This document shows positions 8,138-15,092 of a stretch of 19,968 nt of DNA, piece after piece. The notes under the pieces were generated by a model. It had not been told where the DNA came from, did no database searches, and saw only the letters and a list, made by a program, of their open reading frames with translations. Every line of letters begins with the position of its first letter. Position 1 is the first letter of the stretch. The position numbers were made by a program, and so were the translations under genes. Origin of the DNA: BOG-933 sp037147415 (GTDB lineage Bacteria > Pseudomonadota > Alphaproteobacteria > Azospirillales > Azospirillaceae); contig JBAWVF010000063.1 in NCBI GenBank assembly GCA_037147415.1, positions 1 to 19,968 on the forward strand, read 5' to 3'.

Positions 8138-8368
8138 ATGAAAGCTGACATTCACCCGAACTATCACGAGATCACTGTCGTGATGACCGACGGCACGTCG
8201 TTCCAGACGCGCAGCACCATGGGCAAGGCGGGCGATACGATTCGCCTCGACGTTGATCCCAAGTCCCACCCGGCATGGACCGGTGTGCAACGCTTGATGG
8301 ATACCGGCGGCCAGATTGCCAAGTTCAATAAGCGCTTCGCCAGCTTCGGTCTGAAGCGCGAAGGCTGA
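8138..8368 (+). CDS. rpmE: 50S ribosomal protein L31 (zinc-free form)
   Basis: This 76-residue L31 protein of the large subunit contributes to intersubunit contacts near the central protuberance. The sequence MKADIHPNYHEITVVMTDG, then SKSHPAW-like DPKSHPAWTG and KFNKRFASFG, matches the alphaproteobacterial L31 pattern. The CxxC zinc ligands of the C+ type are absent, which is normal for this group. The ATG at 8138 is chosen because homology begins there. The open frame extends to 8081 but would run through the promoter. It stands alone behind its own promoter and converges on rcdA with only 14 bp between the stops. Confidence 0.95.
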   Translation: MKADIHPNYHEITVVMTDGTSFQTRSTMGKAGDTIRLDVDPKSHPAWTGVQRLMDTGGQIAKFNKRFASFGLKREG

Positions 8369-8387
8369 CTAAGGCTTCAGTCTTAGT
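8351..8387. terminator. Possible bidirectional hairpin between rpmE and rcdA
   Basis: ACTAAG (8368-8373) and CTTAGT (8382-8387) form a 6-bp stem with an 8-base loop spanning both stop codons. An alternative pairing uses CTGAAGC (8351-8357) with GCTTCAG (8374-8380). There is no U-run, so terminator function is uncertain. Confidence 0.35.
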
Positions 8388-8805
8388 TGGCGCGGCCGGC
8401 GCGCCGCTTTTCTGCGTGTCTGACCTGCTGGTCAAGGCGGGAAACCCTGATATAAAGGCGGTAAGTGCGGTCAAGCAGGCTGCGCAACCCGCCTGGCAGG
8501 GCATCGTTTTCCGGGCCGGTAGGGTCTAAGCAGATATCGCCGCCGGATAGGGCAAATTCATCCGACGCCATCTGTTCATAGGTTAATTCACCGGCATAAA
8601 AGGCTTTTTGTGTCAGCAGCCATGCCATGACCTGAGTCAGGCGGCTGGTGACTCGAAGCGATTCGTAGGTGATCTGAAGCCGCGTATAAGGGGATAGCGT
8701 TCGGTTGTCGGTCGGCACGCGGTATGCGGCATAGTTACGCGCTTCGATAAGCAACGCCATGGCTTCATCATAAGTATGGTGGAAAAAGGCCGTCGGTCCG
8801 CTCAC
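8383..8805 (-). CDS. rcdA: DUF1465 / RcdA family protein (CtrA degradation adaptor family)
   Basis: This 140-residue protein belongs to the family founded by Caulobacter RcdA, an adaptor that helps the CpdR-ClpXP machinery deliver substrates such as CtrA for proteolysis. Family hallmarks are the mostly helical sequence with YDEAMALLIEARNY, TYESLRVTSRLTQVMAWLLTQKAF (central helix), and a C-terminal LLDRTYRLYIRVSRLDQQV helix. The start is set at the GTG at 8805, which has AAAGGAG seven bases upstream. An in-frame GTG at 8835 would add ten residues but would place the Shine-Dalgarno inside the gene. Location next to rpmE is common in alphaproteobacteria. Family assignment is firm; a role in CtrA turnover in this organism is inferred. 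Confidence 0.85.
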   Translation of the reverse strand: MSGPTAFFHHTYDEAMALLIEARNYAAYRVPTDNRTLSPYTRLQITYESLRVTSRLTQVMAWLLTQKAFYAGELTYEQMASDEFALSGGDICLDPTGPENDALPGGLRSLLDRTYRLYIRVSRLDQQVRHAEKRRAGRAN

Positions 8806-9036
8806 GAGTCGACTCCTTTGCGGGGTTGGCGTCACCGTAGCTATAATGATATGTTATTTCTTCTGCGTTGGACAGAGCTTCCGGTAACAAGAGATTGTCT
8901 TGCTATACTAATGGCTCCGACCCGACCTTTGAAAAAATGGATATGGGTTTGTGTGGCACACCGTTTGCGTATATACTTGCTAGATCCGGTTTTTCGTAAT
9001 CCGGAACAAAAGAGAGTTCAGGTCTATATAGAACAG
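8806..9036. other. Divergent rcdA-ubiA intergenic region
   Basis: This 231-bp stretch is markedly more AT-rich than its surroundings. On the plus strand TTGCGG (8818-8823) and a perfect TATAAT (8842-8847) are 18 bp apart, a plausible ubiA promoter that would give a leader of roughly 180 nt. The open frame that runs through here into ubiA has no family resemblance and is not treated as coding. Confidence 0.4.
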
Positions 9037-10056
9037 ATGACAAGCTTGAACAGACCCGTCGGGCATACCGACATTAGCAGACCCGTCGGGCATACCGACA
9101 TTAGCAGACCCGTCGGGCATACCGACATTAGCAGACCCGTCGGGCATACCGACATTCGGGCCGGCGGCCGGTTGGAACGTTTGGTTCCGCCGGCGTGGCG
9201 TCCTTATCTGCGGTTGGCCCGGCTTGATCGGCCGATCGGCACATGGTTGCTGCTGTTCCCGTGCTGGTGGAGTGCGGCGCTGGCTTCACCCGGCTGGCCC
9301 GATCCGGGGTTGGCTTGGCTGTTTGTGCTGTTCGCTGTCGGGGCGGTGGTGATGCGCGGGGCCGGCTGCACCGTCAATGACATTCTTGATCGTGATCTTG
9401 ACGCAAAAGTTGAACGAACCCGCGGTCGGCCGATTCCTGCGGGCGAAGTGACGCCGCGTCAGGCGTTGGCCTTCATGGTCTTTCAAATGCTGATCGGTTT
9501 GGTGGTGTTGCTGCAATTGTCGCCTTTTGCGATCGGGCTTGGCGTCGCCTCTTTGGTGTTGCTGTTCAGTTATCCCTTGATGAAGCGTATTACTTGGTGG
9601 CCGCAGGCTTTCCTGGGGCTGGCCTTCAATTGGGGTGCTTTAATGGGATGGGCGGCGGTGAATGGGCGGCTTGGCCTGCCCGCGGCGCTGCTTTATGGCG
9701 CCGGAATCGCCTGGACGCTGGGTTATGACACGATTTACGCGCACCAGGACAAGGAGGATGACGCTCGCATCGGGGTCAAATCCACCGCCTTGCGGCTGGG
9801 CGAGCGCAGCCGGGTCTGGATCGCCGGCTTTTACGGGGTGACGATTGTCGGGCTGGCGGCGGCGCTGGTGACGGCCGGGGCGGGGCCGTTATTTTTAATC
9901 GGCTTGACGGCGGCGGCGCTGCAATTGGTGTGGCAAGTCCGGTTCTGGCGGCCTGACGACCCCGCCGATTGTTTGCTGCGCTTCAAGTCGAATCGCCGGT
10001 TCGGCTGGTTGGTGCTGGCCGCCATTATTTCGGGTAAGTTTACCGGCCATCTCTGA
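9037..10056 (+). CDS. ubiA: 4-hydroxybenzoate polyprenyltransferase UbiA with N-terminal tandem repeat
   Basis: This 339-residue integral membrane prenyltransferase attaches the polyprenyl tail to 4-hydroxybenzoate in ubiquinone synthesis. It shows RPYLRLARLDRPIGTW, the first Mg-diphosphate motif NDILDRDLD (114-122) and the second, DTIYAHQDKEDD (231-242), in an otherwise strongly hydrophobic multi-helix protein. The N-terminus is odd: four copies of RPVGHTDI(S) precede the usual IRAGGRLERL, adding about 27 residues. The ATG at 9037 lies just before the repeats and lacks a clear Shine-Dalgarno (GAGAG is 22 bases away). If translation instead began at a TTG at 9172 or 9181, the repeats would be leader RNA. 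The enzyme assignment is secure; the start is moderately sure. Confidence 0.9.
   Translation: MTSLNRPVGHTDISRPVGHTDISRPVGHTDISRPVGHTDIRAGGRLERLVPPAWRPYLRLARLDRPIGTWLLLFPCWWSAALASPGWPDPGLAWLFVLFAVGAVVMRGAGCTVNDILDRDLDAKVERTRGRPIPAGEVTPRQALAFMVFQMLIGLVVLLQLSPFAIGLGVASLVLLFSYPLMKRITWWPQAFLGLAFNWGALMGWAAVNGRLGLPAALLYGAGIAWTLGYDTIYAHQDKEDDARIGVKSTALRLGERSRVWIAGFYGVTIVGLAAALVTAGAGPLFLIGLTAAALQLVWQVRFWRPDDPADCLLRFKSNRRFGWLVLAAIISGKFTGHL
9051..9156 (+). repeat. 3.9 perfect copies of a 27-bp tandem repeat in the ubiA N-terminus
   Basis: Copies run 9051-9077, 9078-9104, 9105-9131 and 9132-9156 (last copy 25 bp) without a single mismatch. Each encodes RPVGHTDIS. Each unit also contains GTCGG-GCATA-CCGAC, able to form a small hairpin. 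The 27-bp length preserves reading frame at any copy number. Confidence 0.95.
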
Positions 10057-10306
10057 GCCGGCCTCTCCGAGTCCGGACGGTTCGGCGTGACCGCCGGTGA
10101 TGGCGCCGGACTTGTCCCGACACGGTGCAAGCGCTACGGGGGTTGCCGGTGAGTGTGCGGCGTGCTAGGCAGACGGATATTGTCTGAATAGGCACCCTAC
10201 AGGCGCGGGTCGAGGTTGGCGGGTGCCGTGTGGAATGGTGTCTTGAGGAATAGTGAAGCAATAGCAGAGCGGCCGCGCCGTTCGGAACAGAGCCGGGAGA
10301 AGGGGA
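10057..10306. other. Intergenic region between ubiA and fdxA
   Basis: No gene was recognised in these 250 bp. GGCACCC (10191-10197) and GGGTGCC (10221-10227) form a 7-bp inverted repeat, and CAGAC...GTCTG near 10171-10187 forms a smaller one. They may be structured leader or operator elements for fdxA. A clear Shine-Dalgarno, GAGAAGGGGA, ends at the fdxA start. Confidence 0.3.
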
Positions 10307-10639
10307 ATGTCCTACGTCGTTACGGAAGACTGTATTAAATGCAAATACACGGACTGTGTAGATGTATGTCCGGTCGACTGCTTTTATGAAGGCGAGAATA
10401 TGCTCGTCATCAATCCCGATGAATGCATCGATTGCGGCGTTTGTGAACCGGAATGTCCCGCTGAAGCTATTGTTCCCGATACGAATGCTTCAGCTGAGAA
10501 ATGGCTGGAAGTTAATCGTAACTTTGCCGGACAATGGCCTAATTTGAACAAGAAAAAGGACGCCCTTCCCGATGCCGACTCCTTTAAGGGCGTCGCCGGC
10601 AAGTATGAGAAGTTCTTCAGCGAAAAGGCCGGCGGCTGA
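10307..10639 (+). CDS. fdxA: 7Fe ferredoxin FdxA ([3Fe-4S][4Fe-4S])
   Basis: This 110-residue cytoplasmic electron carrier matches the Azotobacter ferredoxin I type. By alignment with that protein, Cys9, Cys17 and Cys50 bind the 3Fe cluster, and Cys21, Cys40, Cys43 and Cys46 bind the 4Fe cluster. Cys12 and Cys25 correspond to the non-ligand cysteines. The C-terminal extension (WPNLNKKKDALPDADSF...) is also typical. It has a strong ribosome-binding site, its own upstream region, and is probably monocistronic. The neighbouring carD is a common arrangement in alphaproteobacteria. The redox partner cannot be told from context. Confidence 0.95.
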   Translation: MSYVVTEDCIKCKYTDCVDVCPVDCFYEGENMLVINPDECIDCGVCEPECPAEAIVPDTNASAEKWLEVNRNFAGQWPNLNKKKDALPDADSFKGVAGKYEKFFSEKAGG

Positions 10640-11040
10640 TGTGCCGCCGATGAGTCTGCCGTGGTCGCGATGGTCGTGCTGCTATGCAATATACGCAGCC
10701 CAGCCATCGCCCGGCCCGGGGGCGCTGCGGCGCAACAAATCGCCAAAGGTATATAACTTTCGCACTAGATCCGCTATACATGAGGGGCATGGTCGCGCTG
10801 CTTGATCGATCTCGTAAGGACTGATCCGGTTTTTTAAGAAGCGGCGTTCGTGGTTTGAAATTTCACGAATCCATGCGCAGTGCGGCAAAAACAAAGCAAG
10901 CGCAAGAAATTGCATCCCGGCGCGTTGCCGGAAATGCCGACAGACCGGACCTTTCGGCAGCCCCTGATCACTCGGTCGGGAATGTCGAGGGATACGTGGT
11001 AACCCGCGGTGCCCATCGCACACAGTGAGAGCCAACCAGA
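10640..11040. other. 401-bp gap between fdxA and carD
   Basis: No supported gene is present. The first part holds GC-rich self-complementary sequence (GCAGC at 10695-10699 with GCTGC at 10724-10728), a possible fdxA terminator without a U-run. AT-rich TATAAC (10752-10757) and TATACA (10775-10780) look like -10 elements but lack good -35 partners. TTCGTG (10847-10852) and CACGAA (10864-10869) form an inverted repeat. A 51-codon frame (10873-11028) has no ribosome-binding site and no recognisable product. Confidence 0.5.
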
Positions 11041-11541
11041 ATGTCGCAAAAGCTAGAGTTCCTCGCCGGAGATTTCGTGGTGTATCCGGCCCATGGTGTC
11101 GGTCGCGTCGAAGGTGTCGAGACCCATCATATCGCCGGGCAAGAGGTCACGCTTTACGCCATTACCTTCGAGAAAGAGCGGATGACGCTTAAGGTTCCGG
11201 TGCAAAAGGCTAAAAATTCCGGTTTGCGCCGGTTAAGCTCCAAGGATCGGATCAAGGTTGCGCTTGACACCCTTCAGGGGCGCTCGCGCGTTCGTCGGAC
11301 CATGTGGAGCCGTCGCGCCCAGGAATATGAAGCAAAGATCAATTCAGGCGACCCGGTTTCGATTGCCGAGGTGGTCCGTGATCTTTATCGGGGCGGCGAT
11401 CAGTGCGACCAATCCTATAGCGAACGCCAGATTTACCAGGCTGCACTTGAACGTTTGGCCCGGGAACTGGCTGCCGTCGAGAAAATCGATGAATCAAAGG
11501 CGACCGAGCGTCTTGAACAGGTGTTGACCAAGGCGGCTTAA
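11041..11541 (+). CDS. carD: CarD/CdnL-family RNA polymerase-binding regulator
   Basis: This 166-residue protein binds the RNA polymerase beta subunit through an N-terminal Tudor-like domain and stabilises open promoter complexes, especially at rRNA and growth genes. The N-terminal part FLAGDFVVYPAHGVGRVEGVE, followed by the ITFEKERMTLKVPVQKAKNSGLR strand region, is the CarD_TRCF domain (about residues 6-65). The rest is the helical C-terminal domain (RTMWSRRAQEYEAKINSGD, VVRDLYRGG, SYSERQIYQAALERLARELA). Length is typical for alphaproteobacterial CdnL. It is first in a likely four-gene unit, 21 bp ahead of the pseudo-phosphatase gene. The ATG at 11041 has a modest GAGAG upstream. Confidence 0.94.
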   Translation: MSQKLEFLAGDFVVYPAHGVGRVEGVETHHIAGQEVTLYAITFEKERMTLKVPVQKAKNSGLRRLSSKDRIKVALDTLQGRSRVRRTMWSRRAQEYEAKINSGDPVSIAEVVRDLYRGGDQCDQSYSERQIYQAALERLARELAAVEKIDESKATERLEQVLTKAA

Positions 11542-11562
11542 CCCCGGCCTTGCGCTCTACTC

Positions 11563-12429
11563 ATGGTTGACGCCCAACGCTTCGTAAATCTTAAGCGTCC
11601 CCGCCGGATATGGGCGGTGGCGTCTGTGCATGCCGAGATTGATCGCCTGGCCACGCTCCACGACAATCTCGGTGTCCGCTTTCGACCCGGCGACCGGCTG
11701 ATTTATCTTGGCAATCAGATCGGACGTGGCTGCCATGTCAGCGAAACCCTGGACGAGCTATTGATGTTCCGGCGGGCTTTGCTTGCGGTGCCGGGGGTGT
11801 TACCCTCCGACATCGTTTATTTGCGCGGCGGGCAAGAAGAAATGTGGCAGAAGCTGCTACAGCTTCAGTTGGCCCCCAACCCCCGTGAAATCATGGACTG
11901 GATGCTGTCGCAGGGGGTCGGCGCGACGCTGGCGGCTTACGGGGCGACCGAGGAGCAGGCGCTTGCGGCCGCGCGGGACGGCGTGCGCACGATCATGCGG
12001 TTTACCAATAGCTTGCGCTCGGCTTTGCGCGATAGTCCGGGGCACGAGACTTGGTTCAGTGCCTTGCGCCGCGCCGCTTTTATCGGCACTCCTGAAGAAC
12101 CGGCAACGGAAGAACCGGTCATAATGCCGGAAGAGGTGGCCGAAACGACCGAACCCGCGGGCTTATTACTGGTCAATTCCGGTTTGGACACCAGCCGTTC
12201 CTTTGAAGCCCAGGGCGATGCTTTCTGGTGGGGCGGCTCGCTTTTCGATCGCATCGAGTCTCGTTCTCTTGGTTTTGATCGTATTGTCCGGGGTTATGAT
12301 CCGGCCGGGCGGGGGGTACGTATCGGTCGCTATACCACTACGCTTGATGGCGGCTGCGGCTTCGGCGGTAAACTGGTGTGCGGCTGCTTGTCGGCGAACG
12401 GTGAGCTGCTCGACGTAATTGAAGTGTGA
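11563..12429 (+). CDS. Metallophosphoesterase-fold protein with degenerate active site (predicted pseudo-phosphatase)
   Basis: This 288-residue protein aligns along its length with PPP-type phosphatases, but the catalytic motifs have changed. GDxHG is ASVHA (20-24), GDxxDRG is GNQIGRG (50-56), RGNHE is RGGQE (88-92), the VHxG histidine is Asn205 (VNSG), and the RGHD histidine is Tyr245 (RGYD). Only His23 of the usual metal ligands remains. The surrounding scaffold is well kept (DRLIYLG, QGDAFWWGGS, GFDRIVRG, LDGGCGFGGKL), and the frame is intact, so it is not a decaying gene. Residues 177-198 are an acidic Pro/Glu linker. It lies 21 bp after carD and 13 bp before corC. A non-catalytic binding or regulatory role is inferred. 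The ribosome-binding site is poor. Confidence 0.8.
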   Translation: MVDAQRFVNLKRPRRIWAVASVHAEIDRLATLHDNLGVRFRPGDRLIYLGNQIGRGCHVSETLDELLMFRRALLAVPGVLPSDIVYLRGGQEEMWQKLLQLQLAPNPREIMDWMLSQGVGATLAAYGATEEQALAAARDGVRTIMRFTNSLRSALRDSPGHETWFSALRRAAFIGTPEEPATEEPVIMPEEVAETTEPAGLLLVNSGLDTSRSFEAQGDAFWWGGSLFDRIESRSLGFDRIVRGYDPAGRGVRIGRYTTTLDGGCGFGGKLVCGCLSANGELLDVIEV

Positions 12430-12442
12430 GCGAGTGTAGCGG

Positions 12443-13762
12443 ATGGACATGACGTTTTGGATTACGATTGGCTTGATCGTGATTCTGCTGGTGGTGTCGG
12501 CCTTCTTTTCGGGAGCGGAAACGGCATTGACCGGCGCCTCGCGCGCCCGCCTGCATCAGCTGGAGCAGGACGGAAATCGCCGCGCCCGTCTGGTCAACCG
12601 TCTGCGTGAGCGTAAAGAACTGATGATCGGCGCCCTTTTGCTTGGCAATAGCGCGCTCAATATTCTTACTTCGGCCCTGGCCACCGGCCTTGCGATCAGT
12701 GCATTCGGCGAAGCCGGGGTGGTTTACGCGACTTTGATCATGACCGGGTTGATTCTCATCTTCGCCGAGGTCATGCCCAAGACCTATGCGATCAACTATG
12801 CCGACCGGACCTCGCTGTTTATTGCGCCGGTGGTTCGGGTTGTGGTTTCCGTGCTGGCACCGGTGACGCTGTCGGTCGCTTGGCTGGTTTTGCACATGCT
12901 GCGCCTGATGGGCGCCGACATTCGGACCAGCGGTCTGGTGTCCAATGAAGAGGAATTGCGCGGCGCCATCGAATTGCACCGCAGCGTCGATACCGAGGAA
13001 GAGGTCAAAGAAGAGCGGGCGATGCTGCGCTCGATTCTCGATCTGACCGACGTCGAAGTCAGCCAGATCATGACCCATCGCCGCAATGTGGTGATGATTG
13101 ATGCCTCGTTGCCGCCCGGTGAAATTGTCGATGCCGTACTCAACAGCGCGTTCACCAGGGTGCCGCTGTGGCAGGGCGATTCTGATAATGTTATCGGGGT
13201 GTTGCACGCCAAGGCCCTGTTGCGTGAGGTGCATGGCCACGGCGGTCAGCTTGATAAGATGGATATCCTGGCAATCGCGCACAAGCCGTGGTTTACCCCG
13301 GATACGACCACCCTATTCGATCAGCTTCAGGCCTTCCGTAAGCGGCGCGAGCATTTCGCGCTGGTGGTCGATGAGTATGGCAGTTTAATGGGCGTGGTCA
13401 CGCTTGAGGATGTTTTGGAAGAAATCGTCGGTGAAATTGCCGACGAGCATGATGTCCAGGTTGCCGGTGTGCAGCCGGAGCCCGGCGGCTCTTTCATTGT
13501 CGATGGACGGGTTCCGATTCGTGATCTGAACCGAGAATTCGAATGGCGCCTGCCCGACGAGCGCGCCTCGACCATTGCCGGTCTGGTGTTGAATGAGGCG
13601 CGGCGTATACCGAATATCGGGCAAATCTTCGTGTTTTATGACTTTCGCTTTGAGATACTCGGGCGGCAACGCCATCAGATCACGTCTCTGCGGCTGACTC
13701 CGCCGTCCGTACTTGAACAGGAACGCAAAAATGGCGAAGCTTCCGGACTCACCGCAAGCTGA
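12443..13762 (+). CDS. HlyC/CorC family transporter (CNNM-CBS-CorC)
   Basis: This 439-residue inner-membrane protein is of the CorC/CNNM type, implicated in Mg2+/Co2+ efflux. The DUF21 (CNNM) transmembrane domain covers about residues 4-165 and contains SAFFSGAETALTGASRARL, LLLGNSALNILTSALAT and FAEVMPKTYAINYA. Next are paired CBS domains (about 205-330; VSQIMTHRRNVVMID, TRVPLWQGDSDNVIGVLHAK, FALVVDEYGSLMGVVTLEDVLEEIVGEI) that bind adenine nucleotides in relatives. The C-terminal CorC_HlyC FAD-like domain (about 345-425, IVDGRVPIRDLNREF) completes the protein. Length and order are normal. It follows the pseudo-phosphatase by 13 bp, and its 3' end overlaps the DUF2889 gene by 32 bp. The transported ion in this organism is not shown by the sequence. 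Confidence 0.93.
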   Translation: MDMTFWITIGLIVILLVVSAFFSGAETALTGASRARLHQLEQDGNRRARLVNRLRERKELMIGALLLGNSALNILTSALATGLAISAFGEAGVVYATLIMTGLILIFAEVMPKTYAINYADRTSLFIAPVVRVVVSVLAPVTLSVAWLVLHMLRLMGADIRTSGLVSNEEELRGAIELHRSVDTEEEVKEERAMLRSILDLTDVEVSQIMTHRRNVVMIDASLPPGEIVDAVLNSAFTRVPLWQGDSDNVIGVLHAKALLREVHGHGGQLDKMDILAIAHKPWFTPDTTTLFDQLQAFRKRREHFALVVDEYGSLMGVVTLEDVLEEIVGEIADEHDVQVAGVQPEPGGSFIVDGRVPIRDLNREFEWRLPDERASTIAGLVLNEARRIPNIGQIFVFYDFRFEILGRQRHQITSLRLTPPSVLEQERKNGEASGLTAS

Positions 13763-14345
13763 AACGGGGGCTTGTGCCCGTCAAGCCGTTCATGCCCGCA
13801 CCGTTATTTGTCGCGGTTTTCGGCGCGACGACGGGCTGTGGGACATTGAAGGCCATTTGCTCGATGTTAAGCATTACAGCTTTCACACCGTGCATCGCGG
13901 CGATATCGAGCCGGGTGATCCGATTCATCAAATGCGGATGCGGGTTACTGTAACCGATGCTTTCGAGGTGGTCGATATCGAGGCGACAACCTTCAAATCA
14001 CCGTTCGATTATTGCGGCGAGATTACCGGGGATTACCGGCATCTGATCGGGCTGACCATGGGGGCGGGCTGGACTCGGGCGATTAAGGAGCGGCTGGGCG
14101 GGGTCAAGGGCTGTACCCATCACACCGAGTTGCTCGGCCCGATCGCGACCACGGCATTTCAGACCATCTATCCGATTTTAATGCGGGAGCAGGTCGAGCG
14201 TGCAGCGGCCAAGCCTGGGTCGGCTTCGGACCCGATCTCAAGCGAGCGGCCGGCGCTGCTTGATGTCTGCCATGTGTTCGACACCACCGGCCCCTTCGTA
14301 CGCGAGCACTGGCCCGACCATTACACCGGACCGGTGGAAGACTAA
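13731..14345 (+). CDS. DUF2889 family protein
   Basis: This 204-residue protein of unknown function is recognised as the DUF2889 family. It has an early CRGFRRDDGLWDIEGHLLDVK block, a central VTDAFEVVDIEATTFKSPFDYCGEITGDY strand region, and LIGLTMGAGWTRAIKERLGGVKGCTHHTELLGPIATTAFQTIYPI. The last contains a conserved-looking C-x-H-H element that could bind metal. There is no signal peptide or membrane helix. The ATG at 13731 is preferred over a TTG at 13713 because AGGAA lies about seven bases upstream. It starts inside the corC 3' end in another frame, so expression is probably coupled. It ends four bases into the convergent regulator gene. Confidence 0.82.
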   Translation: MAKLPDSPQAETGACARQAVHARTVICRGFRRDDGLWDIEGHLLDVKHYSFHTVHRGDIEPGDPIHQMRMRVTVTDAFEVVDIEATTFKSPFDYCGEITGDYRHLIGLTMGAGWTRAIKERLGGVKGCTHHTELLGPIATTAFQTIYPILMREQVERAAAKPGSASDPISSERPALLDVCHVFDTTGPFVREHWPDHYTGPVED

Positions 14346-14905
14346 TTCTCCTCGCCGTCCGAACCCGCGCTCACCGGAGTCGGGTTGTGGGCGGGGGCGC
14401 GCGGCTTTCGGCGCTCGGTTCGGCCGGGGGTCAGTTTTCGTTTCATATTCTTGCGGGCGGCGGGCGAGGCAGCGCGTGCCGACGGGCCTTCGTCAAAGGG
14501 TGTGCCATTAAAGGGTTGGCTTTGACCGTGTCCGGCCAAACGATGCCCTTCCTCGGTTGCTGAAATCCGATAATAGGAAAAGATAAAAAGCCGTATGGCC
14601 GTCGTAAATGTATATTCCTTGCGTTTATTTCGATCGAAAATCATCGTGCACAGGGCGTTGGCATCAAGGCCCTCACGTTCTGCAATATCATCCAAAGCCT
14701 TCTTGAAGCAGGGTTCGAGCCGAACGCTGGTTCTTCGTTTGCCGTCAATGACGTAATTGTAAGTGCGCAGGCCGTGATCGACTTTATCCCTGGCGGCGGT
14801 GAGCAAAGTTTCAGCCTTGCCTTGCGTAGATAAGGCGGATACTTGCTCGGTTCCAGCGGTGTCCAGGGGCGCTGTAGTCTGATGATCGAACGGGTGCTGA
14901 GACAT
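14342..14905 (-). CDS. Ribbon-helix-helix domain protein (RHH_4-like) with basic C-terminal tail
   Basis: This 187-residue putative DNA-binding protein has its core at about residues 50-113. There, RRTSVRLEPCFKKALDDIAEREGLDANALCTMI forms a strand plus two helices of the ribbon-helix-helix fold, and TFTTAIRLFIFSYYR closes the RHH_4 type seen widely in alphaproteobacteria. Most relatives are about 80-100 residues. This one carries an added 50-residue N-terminus and a 65-residue C-terminal tail that is strongly basic (KNMKRKLTPGRTERRKPRAP) and probably disordered. The ATG has GGGGAAG eight bases upstream. It converges on the DUF2889 gene with overlapping stops. Its target is unknown; autoregulation would be usual for RHH proteins. 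Confidence 0.78.
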   Translation of the reverse strand: MSQHPFDHQTTAPLDTAGTEQVSALSTQGKAETLLTAARDKVDHGLRTYNYVIDGKRRTSVRLEPCFKKALDDIAEREGLDANALCTMIFDRNKRKEYTFTTAIRLFIFSYYRISATEEGHRLAGHGQSQPFNGTPFDEGPSARAASPAARKNMKRKLTPGRTERRKPRAPAHNPTPVSAGSDGEEN

Positions 14906-14980
14906 GCGGTAAACTTCCCCGGGATCGCTAACACGCGGTCATCGATATGAATGTCTGGTTGCTCATTTACATTGGCAGAT

Positions 14981-15008
14981 AGTTTATCCGATTTTTTTCG
15001 CCTATCAA
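14981..15008 (-). promoter_or_regulatory. Candidate promoter for the ribbon-helix-helix gene
   Basis: On the minus strand TTGATA (15003-15008) and TAAACT (14981-14986) are separated by 16 bp, about 75 bp upstream of the start codon, in an AT-rich patch. Both hexamers deviate from consensus, so the call is tentative. Confidence 0.35.
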
Positions 15009-15040
15009 TCCTCCAGTGAGCATCACCGAACACTCTCCCT

Positions 15041-15068
15041 GGCAGAATGCATATGTATGTACTCTGCC
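15041..15068. promoter_or_regulatory. 28-bp imperfect palindrome: operator or bolA terminator hairpin
   Basis: GGCAGA (15041-15046) and TCTGCC (15063-15068) flank an inner ATGCATATG-like half-palindrome, with 22 of 28 positions symmetric. As minus-strand RNA it folds into a 13-position stem with one wobble pair and one mismatch. It lies 25 bp past the bolA stop and 33 bp upstream of the candidate -35 of the RHH gene. No U-run follows. Confidence 0.5.
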
Positions 15069-15092
15069 CTTTGCTCGGCCGGAAGAAGAATT

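Noticed and set aside
8776..9036. N-terminal extension of the ubiA frame by 87 codons
   Set aside because: It runs antisense through the start of rcdA and through an AT-rich promoter-like stretch, with no family similarity. The UbiA family starts near the IRAGG block.
9051..9156. CRISPR-like array
   Set aside because: The 27-bp units are directly adjacent with no spacers and are in frame with ubiA, so this is a tandem repeat.
10873..11028. 51-codon open frame upstream of carD
   Set aside because: No ribosome-binding site, no recognisable product and ordinary chance length.
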